Assembly: GCF_000069785.1 (NCBI RefSeq)
Contig: NC_010530.1
Span: forward strand, 1,978,001-2,042,000
Reading direction: 5' to 3'
Source of the DNA: Cupriavidus taiwanensis LMG 19424
GTDB taxonomy: Bacteria > Pseudomonadota > Gammaproteobacteria > Burkholderiales > Burkholderiaceae
DNA: 64,000 nucleotides
In this document: one piece after another, positions 45,572 through 54,162 of the stretch
Layout of the letters: the number at the start of each line of letters is the position of its first letter
Position numbering within the stretch: the stretch's first letter is position 1
Program-made: the position numbers and the translations under genes
The notes under the pieces: model-generated
The model's input: only the letters and a program-made list of their open reading frames with translations
Database searches by the model: none
Told to the model about the DNA's origin: nothing

Positions 45572-45793
45572 TCACCCGCTCAAGGCAGCGAGCTCAGCGC
45601 CGAACCGGTTTCGCTCACGGACATGACCGTCGCGTCCGTGGATGAGCAGGTCGACCTGCCTTCGCCTGGCCTGCTCCCAGCCGGCGGCGATTGCCTCTTT
45701 CTGCGTTCGGAAAGTTTCGCGACCGTGTCCTCCATCGGCCACAACCGCCCAGCGGTCACCTGCCGCGACAACGTGAACATCCTTGCTTGCCAT
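45572..45793 (-). CDS. DUF2188 protein, 73 aa
   Basis: The start MASKDVHVVAAGDRWAVVAD follows CAGGAGACAATC. TQKEAIAAGWEQARRRQVDL and LLIHGRDGHVRERNRFG are the DUF2188 hallmarks, the last being nearly invariant in the family. DUF2188 proteins are common in stress-tolerant soil bacteria and have no known activity. First gene of the three-gene small-protein cluster. Confidence 0.85.
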   Translation of the reverse strand: MASKDVHVVAAGDRWAVVADGGHGRETFRTQKEAIAAGWEQARRRQVDLLIHGRDGHVRERNRFGAELAALSG

Positions 45794-46094
45794 GATTGTC
45801 TCCTGCGGTTGCCGCGAGCCCTCGGCGAGCGCTATGCCAGCGTTTGCCAACATGCCCAATGCGCCGTGACGGGCGTCCCGAAGGCCGGCGCCATCCTTCC
45901 GTCAGGGAGCGCTGATGATGCATGGACACTTGCACAGCACATGCATGCGGCCATTCCGCATTGCCATAAGGCCGGTATAGACGATCGAGGCCCGCGGCGG
46001 TGTCCGGCAACGTCCTACGATAGCGATGGCGCCGGAGGGAGAAGGGCGCCCGGGGTCGGCGCCGATCTCGCCGGTGCAAGGCCTGGTCGGTGTG
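45794..46094. other. 301-base gap, no gene seen
   Basis: Region upstream of the small-protein cluster and downstream of the lyase gene. It should hold the promoter of the DUF2188 cluster. I see no strong hairpin, palindrome or coding pattern. Confidence 0.4.
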
Positions 46095-46967
46095 TCAAGG
46101 CTTGCCGACGTCGGGCACGTCGCGCTGCGGCGTGCCGTCATAGGTCCACAGGAACTGGCGCGGGATGGGTCCCTTGTTGCGCCCGCCCTGGTTGGCCTGC
46201 TCCCACGCATGCGCCAGGATGCCGACCGACCGCGACAGGCAAAACAGCCCACGTGCCAGCGGTGCGGGAAAGCCTAGTTCCGCATAGATGACGGCGGTGG
46301 CGCCATCGATATTCATGGGGATCGGCTTGCTGCGGCCCGCCGACAGCGCCCGCTCGATCGCCAGCGCGATAGTCGCATAGCGACCGTTGACAACGCCGTC
46401 CGCCGCGGCCTGCTCCACCAGTGCGAGCAGGCGCGGAGCGCGCGGATCGACGGGATGGAAGCGGTGACCGAAGCCCGATACGAACTTGCCGTGCAGGTCG
46501 CGATAGTGCTGCAGCGCGGCGGCGACGGCCTCCTCCAGGGCAATGCCGGCGTCGGTGCGCGCCGCGACATCTTCATACAGCGCCACCGCCTGCTCGCCCG
46601 CGCCGCCATGCACATCGCCCAGCACGTTGACGGCCGAGGCCATCGCATTGTTCAGCCCCACGCCGCATGTCGCCGCCATGCGGGCAATGGCGATGCTGGG
46701 CGCCTGCGGACCGTGGTCGACGGCGGCCATCAACGCCGCGTCAAGCAGTTCACCCTGGCCCCGGCCGGGCAGCTCGCCACGCAGCATCAGCCAGATCATC
46801 TGCGCGAACGAGACACGGCCGATCAGCTGTTCGATGGGATAGCCGCGGTAGCGGATCTCGCCCGGACGCATGTCGATGATTTCCGTGCGCCACCAGTCCT
46901 GCGCCAGGCGCTGGCCCGGGTCCATGGCGCGATCCGTGCCGGTGGATGCCTTGTCGATGTCGCTCAT
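46095..46967 (-). CDS. Citryl-CoA lyase-like protein (citrate synthase superfamily)
   Basis: 290 residues, much shorter than citrate synthase (about 430), and close to the C-terminal citryl-CoA lyase module of ATP-citrate lyase in length. Catalytic marks are present: the histidine in VLGDVHGGAGEQ, GFGHRFHPVDPRA, and the aspartate in PMNIDGATAV. Members split or form a C-C bond between acetyl-CoA (or a similar acyl-CoA) and a keto acid. The start overlaps the CoA-transferase stop (ATGA). Together the pair could activate a hydroxy acid by CoA transfer and then cleave it. Confidence 0.8.
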   Translation of the reverse strand: MSDIDKASTGTDRAMDPGQRLAQDWWRTEIIDMRPGEIRYRGYPIEQLIGRVSFAQMIWLMLRGELPGRGQGELLDAALMAAVDHGPQAPSIAIARMAATCGVGLNNAMASAVNVLGDVHGGAGEQAVALYEDVAARTDAGIALEEAVAAALQHYRDLHGKFVSGFGHRFHPVDPRAPRLLALVEQAAADGVVNGRYATIALAIERALSAGRSKPIPMNIDGATAVIYAELGFPAPLARGLFCLSRSVGILAHAWEQANQGGRNKGPIPRQFLWTYDGTPQRDVPDVGKP

Positions 46968-48163
46968 ACCGCGCGCTCCTCGGTCAGTTGCTGGATGTCC
47001 GCGTCGCTGTAGCCCAGCTGGCCCAGGATTTCGCGCGTATGCTGGCCCAGCTCGGGCGGCGGCGTGTCGACTGCCGGTGCTTCGCGGTTGAGCTTGAAGC
47101 CGGTGCGCACCACCCGGATATCGCGCCCGACGCCCGGTGCATTGGCGAAGGCGCCGATCATGCCGCGGTCGCGCACCTGCGGATGCGACAGCGTGTCGGG
47201 CACGCTCAGGACCGGCCCTGCCGGCACCCCGGCATCGTTCAGCAACGGCCACCATTCGGTGGCGGGCTTGCGGGCCAGCTCGGCTTCCAGCGCCGCGGTT
47301 AGCGCGGCGCGGTTGGCCAGGCGCGCCTGGCGCCGGGCAAAGCGTTCGTCGGTGGCGAGTTCGGGCCGGCCCACCACGCGGCACACGGCTTCGAACTGCT
47401 CCTGCTTGTTGGCGGCGATATTGAGCAGCCCGTCGCCGGTACGGAACGTTCCCGACGGGCTGGCGGTCATGTTCTCGTTGCCCATCGGCACCGGGTCCCG
47501 GCCGGCAATCAGGTGGTTGGATACCACCCAGCCCATGGTGGCAAGCGTGGCCTCAAGCATCGATACATCGATGAAGTAGCCTTCGGTGCGCTGGTGGTCC
47601 GCCAGCGACGCCGCCACGGCAAACGCCGCGGTCAGTCCGCCGATGGTGTCCGAAACCGGATACCCGACACGGTACGGCGCGGTCTGCGCATCGCCGGTAA
47701 TGCTCATCACGCCCGACATGCCCTGGATGATCTGGTCATAGGCCGGCAGTCCCGCCAGCGGCCCGTCCTGGCCAAACCCGGAGATGGCACAGTAGATCAG
47801 GCGCGGGTTGTCCTGCTTCAGCGTGTCGTAGCCCAGGCCAAGCCGGTCCATCACGCCGGGCCGGAAATTCTCGACCACCACGTCGGCGCCGCGCACCAGC
47901 TTGCGGAACACCTCCTTGCCGCGCGCATGCTTGAGGTTGATGGTGATGGACTGCTTGCCGGGGTTCTGCGCCAGGAACGACACCCCCATCAGGCGCTGGT
48001 TGAGGTCGGCATCGGCGCCAAGCTGGCGCGCGAGGTCACCGGTGCCCGGGGTCTCCACCTTGATGACTTCGGCACCCATATGGGCAAGCTGGTGGCAGCA
48101 GAAGGGCCCGGCCAGCACGTTGGTGAGGTCGAGCACGCGGATATTGCGCAGGGGTTTTTGCAT
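46964..48163 (-). CDS. CaiB/BaiF family III CoA-transferase
   Basis: 399 residues. The start PLRNIRVLDLTNVLAGPFC and ENFRPGVMDRLGLGYDTL are family signatures; the catalytic aspartate is D172 in GYPVSDTIGG. The enzyme moves CoA from a donor such as succinyl-CoA to a carboxylic acid. It heads a two-gene operon with the citryl-CoA lyase-like gene and is divergent from an IclR regulator, with operator-like repeats directly upstream. Confidence 0.9.
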   Translation of the reverse strand: MQKPLRNIRVLDLTNVLAGPFCCHQLAHMGAEVIKVETPGTGDLARQLGADADLNQRLMGVSFLAQNPGKQSITINLKHARGKEVFRKLVRGADVVVENFRPGVMDRLGLGYDTLKQDNPRLIYCAISGFGQDGPLAGLPAYDQIIQGMSGVMSITGDAQTAPYRVGYPVSDTIGGLTAAFAVAASLADHQRTEGYFIDVSMLEATLATMGWVVSNHLIAGRDPVPMGNENMTASPSGTFRTGDGLLNIAANKQEQFEAVCRVVGRPELATDERFARRQARLANRAALTAALEAELARKPATEWWPLLNDAGVPAGPVLSVPDTLSHPQVRDRGMIGAFANAPGVGRDIRVVRTGFKLNREAPAVDTPPPELGQHTREILGQLGYSDADIQQLTEERAV

Positions 48164-48176
48164 GGCGGCTTCCGAC

Positions 48177-48298
48177 GTTCTATCAGATAGACTGATGTTC
48201 TACTGCAAAGAACTTTAATATCCATGCTGGGCGGGAAATATCCGCGTATACCCGCGATTTTTGCCATTTCTTGCGGCGCGTGTTCTACTAGACAGAAC
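48177..48298. promoter_or_regulatory. Three IclR-type operator sites, GTTCT-N7-AGAAC
   Basis: GTTCT-N7-AGACT (48177-48193), GTTCT-N7-AGAAC (48197-48213) and GTTCT-N7-AGAAC (48282-48298). The first two are 20 bp apart and close to the CoA-transferase start; the third ends 13 bases before the IclR start codon. All lie in the divergent region, as expected for IclR control of both transcripts. Confidence 0.7.
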
Positions 48299-48311
48299 CG
48301 ACCCCATCGAT

Positions 48312-49130
48312 ATGGACGAGAACCAGACATCCCCCAACCGTGGCCTTCCACTTGCCGTGGCATCCGATGCCTCCAGCGGCGTGGCAGTGCTGGACCGCGC
48401 TTTTGCCATCCTTGGCGCATTCGGCCCGGACGACGAGCGCCTGAGCCTGACCGAACTGTCGCGTCGCACCAATCTGTACAAGAGCACGGTGCTGCGCCTG
48501 CTGGGTGCCCTCGAGCACGGCGGCTTTATCCGCAAACTGCAGGACGGGCAATACGCGATCGGACCGGAGCCCCTGCGGCTGGCCGCGATCTTCCAGCGCT
48601 CGTTCCGGGTCGGCCCAGTCATCGAGAATCTGCTGGAACAGATCAGCCGCGAACTCGGCGAGACCGCATCGTTCTACGTCCGGCAGGGAGACCGGCGCCT
48701 CGTGCTGTATCGCGTCGAGCCCGCGCGGGCCGTGCGCGTCTCCATCGGTGTCGGCGACGAATTCCCCATCGACCGCGGCGCCTCGGGCAAAGTGCTGCTC
48801 GCCTTCAGCGAACCCGGCGACCAGCGCTGGGAGGAGGTGCGTGAGCGCCTGTGGGCGGTGTCCTATGGCGAGCGTGAATCGGAAACCGCTGCAGCGTCCG
48901 TGCCGGTGTTCGGCGCCACGGGCGAACTGGCGGGCGCCCTGACGTTATCGGGACCCAGGCAGAGATTCAGCGCCGCGCCCACGATGTTCGCGGCCATCGC
49001 GACGCTGCTGAAGGCAGCCGGGCAGGCGACCGAGATCCTGGGCGGCAGCCGCGCCCGCTTCGATGCGGGCATTGCGGATCTTCGTATGGAACAGGTCATC
49101 GCCAGCGGTGCCGTTGGCGCGCAGGACTAG
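48312..49130 (+). CDS. IclR-family transcriptional regulator
   Basis: 272 residues; the ATG at 48312 is the first ATG of the frame. The winged helix (VAVLDRAFAILGAFG, then LSLTELSRRTNLYKSTVLRLLGALEHGGFI) and the C-terminal effector domain (RGASGKVLLAF) are complete. It probably senses the acid handled by the CoA-transferase/lyase operon and acts at the three GTTCT-N7-AGAAC sites. Confidence 0.92.
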   Translation: MDENQTSPNRGLPLAVASDASSGVAVLDRAFAILGAFGPDDERLSLTELSRRTNLYKSTVLRLLGALEHGGFIRKLQDGQYAIGPEPLRLAAIFQRSFRVGPVIENLLEQISRELGETASFYVRQGDRRLVLYRVEPARAVRVSIGVGDEFPIDRGASGKVLLAFSEPGDQRWEEVRERLWAVSYGERESETAAASVPVFGATGELAGALTLSGPRQRFSAAPTMFAAIATLLKAAGQATEILGGSRARFDAGIADLRMEQVIASGAVGAQD

Positions 49131-49330
49131 ATCGCGCCTGGCATGCAGGCCGGGCAACGCAGGCGGGCACCGTGCTGGCCGGCCTCGCGTTTGGCGTGAC
49201 AAACGCCCAACGCTCGACGGCACCCGCTTTGGCAAGCAATCAACCCAACCTCACCAGGTTCAGCGCCGCCAGCGGTCCTCCAGGAAACTGGTGCTGCCTG
49301 CCGCCCACAAGCGTCCCACACTCGGCTAGC

Positions 49331-50557
49331 CTAGGCACTTGTCCGGGCGTCCGCCGAGTAGTCCGGCCATGGCTGGTCCACCAGGAAGCGCTCGCATAGC
49401 AGCGCCCAGTACGCCGCGCCCACCGGAATATTGGCGTCATTGAAGTCATAGCCCGGGTTGTGCACCATGCAGCCGCCCTCGCCCCCCTCGCCATTGCCAA
49501 TCCACAGGTAGCAACCAGGCACCGCGTCGAGCATGAAGGCGAAGTCCTCGCTCGCTGCGATCGGTGGTGCCTGGCAGTTGACGTGAGCGGGCCCCAGCAG
49601 TTCCAGCGCAACCTGGCCAGCAAACGCCGTTTCCGCCGGCGTGTTCACCAGCACCGGATAACCGCGCTCGTAGTCGATCTGCGCCGCCACGCCGTAGCTT
49701 TGCGCCTGCGCGCAGACCAGCTCGCGGATGCGCTGCTCGAGTTGGTCGCGCACGCCGCGATCCAGCGCGCGCACACTCAGCCTGAGCACGGCCTGCGCAG
49801 GGATGATGTTGGAAACGGTGCCAGCCTGGAAAGCGCCCACCGTGATCACCGCCGTTTGCAGCGGATCGACATTGCGCGCCACGATGGTCTGCAAGGCCAT
49901 CACGATCGAAGCGCCGGCCACGACCGGATCGGCCGCGTTGTGCGGGAACGCCGCATGGCCGCCGATGCCTGTAAGCGTGATGGTCACGTTGTCGGCCGAA
50001 GCCTGCGCCGCGCCCTGGCGCAGCAGCAGCCGGCCTGGCGCCGAGCCGGGGACGTTGTGCATGGCGAAGATAGCATCGCAAGGGTACTTGTCGAATAGCC
50101 CCGCTTCCATCATCCGCCTGGCCCCACCCAGGCCCTCCTCCGCCGGCTGGAAAATCAGGTTCAGCGTGCCGCTGAAATTGCCATGCAGTGCGAGATGCCT
50201 GGCCGCGCAAAGCAGCATGGCGGTATGCCCGTCGTGCCCGCAGGCATGCATTACGCCAGGATGGGAGCTGGCATAGGGCAGTCCGGTGGCTTCGGCCATC
50301 GGCAGCGCGTCCATGTCGGCGCGGATGCCGAGACTGCGGCTGCCGCTGCCGCACCGCAGCCGGCCCACGACGCCGGTGGTGCCGAGCCCGCGTTCCACCT
50401 CGTAGCCCCATTCGGCGAGCAGGCTGGCCACGATGTCGCTGGTTCGGTGTTCCTCGAAGCCGAGTTCCGGATGGCGATGGATGTCGCGGCGGATGGCAAC
50501 GAACGGTTCGGCGCTGTCACGCAGCGCCGCGAGCAGTGGATGCATGGCGTCCCTCAT
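49331..50557 (-). CDS. M20 family amidohydrolase (hippuricase/aminoacylase type)
   Basis: 408 residues; the start overlaps the stop of the upstream tctC-type gene (ATGA). Metal-site marks: IRRDIHRHPELGFEEHRTS, HACGHDGHTAM and FQPAEEGLGGARRM. The M20D group removes acyl groups from N-acyl amino acids or opens related amides. It shares an operon with a TctC-type binding protein, so the bound solute may be its N-acyl substrate. Cytoplasmic, with no signal peptide. Confidence 0.9.
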   Translation of the reverse strand: MRDAMHPLLAALRDSAEPFVAIRRDIHRHPELGFEEHRTSDIVASLLAEWGYEVERGLGTTGVVGRLRCGSGSRSLGIRADMDALPMAEATGLPYASSHPGVMHACGHDGHTAMLLCAARHLALHGNFSGTLNLIFQPAEEGLGGARRMMEAGLFDKYPCDAIFAMHNVPGSAPGRLLLRQGAAQASADNVTITLTGIGGHAAFPHNAADPVVAGASIVMALQTIVARNVDPLQTAVITVGAFQAGTVSNIIPAQAVLRLSVRALDRGVRDQLEQRIRELVCAQAQSYGVAAQIDYERGYPVLVNTPAETAFAGQVALELLGPAHVNCQAPPIAASEDFAFMLDAVPGCYLWIGNGEGGEGGCMVHNPGYDFNDANIPVGAAYWALLCERFLVDQPWPDYSADARTSA

Positions 50558-51558
50558 TGCGGCTGCAGGCCGATGGCACGCGCAATGCCGCGGTACTGGT
50601 CGATGCTCTGCTGGTACGCCTTCTGGCTCTCCGCCAGCGATGCCGGACGGGATGCGGGCAGGTTCGCGGCATCCAGGCTGGCACGTACCGCCGGGTCGGC
50701 CAGCGTCTGCGCCAGCGCCTTGTGCAGCGCCTGCACGACCGGCTCGGCGGTGTCCTTCTTCACGAAGACGCCGGCCCAGGTCGTGTAGTTGAAGCCGCGC
50801 AGCGCCCTGCTTTCATTGACGCTTGGCACGGACCTGACCGCGTCGAGCCGCGTGGGTGACAGCACCGCCAGCATCCTGACCTGGCCGGTGCGCATGCGCT
50901 CGATGTCGGGCTTGCCGAACGGCGAGATAAAGATATCGACGATTCCGCCCACCAGGTCCTGGATCACGGGTGCGCCGCCCTTGTAGGGCACGTGCGTCAT
51001 CGGCGCGCCGATGGTCTGCGACAGGTGCGCCCCTAGCAGGTGGTAGAGCGAGCCGATGCCGACGCTGGCATAGGTCAGCGGCTTGCCCGCGCGGGCCGCC
51101 TGCGCGGCATGGGCCGCGAGTTCATCGACATCCTTCACCGGCAGGTCCTTGCGCACCAGGATGGCCAGGTCGACCGCGCCGACCATATGTACCAGCCGGA
51201 AGTCCTCGCTCTTGTACTTGATGGCGGCATTCGCCAGCGGCGTCGTGATCAGTTCGCCGGGGCCGGCCTGCAGCAGCAGGTGCCCGTCGGCCGGCGCATG
51301 CAGGACCTTCTGCGCGGCGATCGCGCCGCCGGCGCCGCCCAGGTTCTCGACGATGACCGGCTGGCCGAACTGCCGGCCCAGCGGCGCATTGAGGTTGCGG
51401 GCGACCACGTCCGACAGCCCGCCCGCCGGGAACGGCACCAGCAGCGTGACCGGCCGGTCGGGATAGGCGTGGGCCGGCGCCAGGCCCACGCACAGCAGGC
51501 CGGCCACCGCGCCACGCAGCAGCCGGCGGGCAATGTTCTGGAATCGGATTCGGGTCAT
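50554..51558 (-). CDS. TctC/Bug periplasmic binding protein (first)
   Basis: 334 residues from the ATG behind GAGGAGAC. A signal peptide ends at AHAYPD. PDRPVTLLVPFPAGGLSDVVARN and VENLGGAGGAIAAQKV are the Bug-family start, and YASVGIGSLYHLLGAHL and VPYKGGAPVIQDLVGG the carboxylate-binding loops. No TctA/TctB membrane genes are present. Orphan Bug proteins are very numerous in Bordetella and Cupriavidus. It is followed by the M20 hydrolase and is divergent from a LysR gene. Confidence 0.92.
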   Translation of the reverse strand: MTRIRFQNIARRLLRGAVAGLLCVGLAPAHAYPDRPVTLLVPFPAGGLSDVVARNLNAPLGRQFGQPVIVENLGGAGGAIAAQKVLHAPADGHLLLQAGPGELITTPLANAAIKYKSEDFRLVHMVGAVDLAILVRKDLPVKDVDELAAHAAQAARAGKPLTYASVGIGSLYHLLGAHLSQTIGAPMTHVPYKGGAPVIQDLVGGIVDIFISPFGKPDIERMRTGQVRMLAVLSPTRLDAVRSVPSVNESRALRGFNYTTWAGVFVKKDTAEPVVQALHKALAQTLADPAVRASLDAANLPASRPASLAESQKAYQQSIDQYRGIARAIGLQPQ

Positions 51559-51684
51559 GGCAGTCTCCTCGGCGCGTTGCGTCGCTTTGTGTGTTGTGCG
51601 ACGGATCGTATCGGGCAGCCTGCTATGTGTCCAATGCATTACTCGTCTAAAATTTATTCATAAAACTCATCCACAAGGCAGTAG

Positions 51685-52596
51685 ATGCACCTCAAACACC
51701 TGCGGCACCTGCTCATGGTCGCGGACGTGGAATCGTTCAGCCGCGCCGCGCAACGGCTGCACCTGACCCAGTCGGCGCTGAGCCGCAGCATCCAGGCGCT
51801 GGAGGACGAGCTTGGCGGCAAGCTCATCGACCGCCATGGCCGGCGCAATGTACTGACCCCGCTGGGCGAGCTGATCGCAGAGCGGGCCCGGCGCATGCTG
51901 TTCGAGGAAGCCGAGCTGCACCGCAGCGTCGAACTGTTCCACCGCCATCACCTCGGCGCCATCCGCGTCGGGCTGGGCGCTGGCCCCGGCGCGGTGCTGA
52001 TGACGCCGTTCCTGCGCCACATGGCCATGCACCACCCCGGCATACAGGTGGCGGTGTCGCTCGGCACTTCCGACGCGCTGATGATCCAACTGCGCCAGCG
52101 CACGCTGGACGCGGTCATCGTGGAGGTCACCAGCGTGGCGCCGGCCACCGACCTGCGCCACGAATTGCTGGCGCAGCTGCAGGGCCGCTTCATCTGCCGC
52201 GCGGGCCATCCGCTGCTACTGCAGGCCGCCGCCGGCGAGACCGTGACCTTCGACGATGTCATGCGCTATCCGCTGGCGTCGGCCCCGCTGAGCCCGGAAG
52301 TCGCGCGCGGGCTGGTCAAGCGCTTCGGCGCGCGCGCCGATCCCGAGCATTGCCTGAGCCTGCGCTGCGAGAACGTGCGCAGCCTGGTCGAGGCCGTGCT
52401 GGTTTCGGACGCGATCCTGTTCAGCATCGTCGCGGCGGTGCGGACGGAAATCGCCGAAGGAAAGCTGTTCGAACTGGCAACCGCGCCCGCGGTCGACGAT
52501 GGTCCCCGGTATGCGTTCTTTACCCTGGCGGGCCGGACCGAGGCGCCGAGCATGGCGCTGTTCCGGCGCTTCGTGGACGAGCACCTGCACGACTGA
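51685..52596 (+). CDS. LysR-family transcriptional regulator
   Basis: 303 residues. The N-terminal helix-turn-helix is standard (LRHLLMVADVESFSRAAQRL, then LTQSALSRSIQALE), followed by a two-subdomain effector-binding part (IRVGLGAGPGAV). It is divergent from the TctC/M20 operon and separated from it by 126 bases that include an AT-rich stretch near 51640-51675. It is the likely activator of that operon. Confidence 0.9.
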   Translation: MHLKHLRHLLMVADVESFSRAAQRLHLTQSALSRSIQALEDELGGKLIDRHGRRNVLTPLGELIAERARRMLFEEAELHRSVELFHRHHLGAIRVGLGAGPGAVLMTPFLRHMAMHHPGIQVAVSLGTSDALMIQLRQRTLDAVIVEVTSVAPATDLRHELLAQLQGRFICRAGHPLLLQAAAGETVTFDDVMRYPLASAPLSPEVARGLVKRFGARADPEHCLSLRCENVRSLVEAVLVSDAILFSIVAAVRTEIAEGKLFELATAPAVDDGPRYAFFTLAGRTEAPSMALFRRFVDEHLHD

Positions 52597-52870
52597 CGCC
52601 GGGGCTTTGGGCGACGCGAACTGAAAGTGCTACCGGCGAGAGCCTTTCCGAGTGGCCTTCGACGCCATCCGTCGGCACGTCCGATTGCGCGAACGCTCAT
52701 GCGCTATCACTGCCGAATGCTGCACGGCAGCAGCGTCTCAGTTCGGCCATTCACGGACGTTGGTCCACGTGTACACGGGGACATTCAAATGTCGGCTCTG
52801 TACTAGACGGTGGCCCTTCTGTGCACAGCGAGCCAGCACGTCTTCGATCAGCCCGCACGGTACTGGCTGA

Positions 52871-53701
52871 TCATGCAGCTTCGTCCAGGTAATGCGCCTG
52901 AAGCCGCGGCACGTCCACTGACAGTGCCTCACGCAGGAAGCGGGCCGTGCTGCCCCATTCCTGTTCGATGGTTTGCAGTGACGCCTGCAGATAGCCTGCG
53001 CGGACTTCCAGCAATGGCATAGCGACATCCGGTGCAATATCGAGCGATCCAAGCCGTGCCAGTAGGCCTTTAATCAGGCGCTGGTTCCAGTGGTTCGATT
53101 CAAGATAGTTAGCCCGTATCGTGCCGGGCGCGACATCCAGCGCCGACAGCAACAGCATGGTGGCAAAGCCAGCCCTGTCTTTACCCGTGCTGCAGTGATA
53201 CAGCAACGTTTGTCCCTTCTCTGCCTCTTTCATGAACGCGCCAAAGGCCGACTGGTGCTTGATCGGAAAATCGCGATATACCTGCAACATGAAGTCGTCC
53301 ATGTCCTGCCGCGTGGCGGCCTGCAGGCGCGGTACCAATTCCTTCATGCTCATGCTGCCTTCCATTACCGGCAGCGCAACCCAATTGAAGGCATCGGCAA
53401 AACCTGCTTCGTCGGGCGACTTTTCTTCGGGGGAACGGAAATCGAGGACCACGTCGAGACCGAGGGCTCGCAGCGTTTGGAGGTCGGCCGTGCTTGCCAT
53501 CCCCGGATTTCCGCTGCGAAACAGCCGGCCCGAGCGCACGCGCCTTCCGTCGCGGCTGCGCAGGCCGCCGAGGTCACGCAGGTTTTGGACGTTTTCCAGC
53601 GGCATTGCCTTGCCCGTGAGGACAGTTCCTGAAGCGGCGCTTGCGTGCGAAAACGTTGGAGCTGCGGCTCCCGATAGAAGTGATGCAATCTGGCTTGTCA
53701 T
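52871..53701 (-). CDS. Tyrosine phosphatase (Y_phosphatase3 type)
   Basis: 276 residues if ATG 53701 is the start. ENVQNLRDLGGLRSRDGRRV is the typical opening of this family, and the catalytic P-loop is H169-C170-S-T-G-K-D-R176 (HCx5R). The lysine and aspartate in the loop suggest dual protein/lipid phosphatase behaviour, as in MptpB-like enzymes. The N-terminal 30 residues are Ala/Ser-rich and weakly hydrophobic, without a clear signal. It is isolated from its neighbours. Confidence 0.85.
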   Translation of the reverse strand: MTSQIASLLSGAAAPTFSHASAASGTVLTGKAMPLENVQNLRDLGGLRSRDGRRVRSGRLFRSGNPGMASTADLQTLRALGLDVVLDFRSPEEKSPDEAGFADAFNWVALPVMEGSMSMKELVPRLQAATRQDMDDFMLQVYRDFPIKHQSAFGAFMKEAEKGQTLLYHCSTGKDRAGFATMLLLSALDVAPGTIRANYLESNHWNQRLIKGLLARLGSLDIAPDVAMPLLEVRAGYLQASLQTIEQEWGSTARFLREALSVDVPRLQAHYLDEAA

Positions 53702-54162
53702 ACGTACTCGAGGTCTCTTCAAAACTTGCGCCGAAGTAGTCCTCCGGCGCACGCGAGCCAGTATTGGCGAAGAGCCGGCTGGTCGTTTGACATTTCGGGA
53801 CCACTGTTTGACGCTTTGGGACTTCCGTGGGAAACCCTCGACATCAAGGAGGCTGCGGCAAGGCAAATGGCGACGACCGCCCGAGAGTGACCTGTTCGTG
53901 ATCGGCGGCGGCGATGATTGTCGACCCGGAGCGGTAGAGATTCGCCTTCCCGCCGCCTTGCTCCCGCATAGTCAACAAGGATGGCTGCGTTGTGCTGAAG
54001 AAAAAACTGAGGAGTCGATTGGCAGTAGAAAATCGTGGCGCTAGAACAGCGATGATCGTACTCGAGGCGCGACTTGGGTCACCAGGCTTCGCATCCAGCT
54101 TGCGCCGTCTGACATCTCCGCCCAGAGTTTCTTTACTAGGCGTCCATTGGCTCGCCCTTGGG
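53702..54162. other. 461-base gap with a probable IS-end remnant
   Basis: No intact gene. Two direct repeats, GTTTGACATTTCGGGAC (53786-53802) and GTTTGACGCTTTGGGAC (53807-53823), share 14 of 17 bases and are 21 bp apart. Repeated terminal units of this kind are typical of IS21-family ends. No istA or istB reading frame remains. Confidence 0.4.

Noticed and set aside
52597..52870. Small open frames between the LysR and phosphatase genes
   Set aside because: None has a ribosome-binding site or recognisable pattern; the 274 bases appear non-coding.
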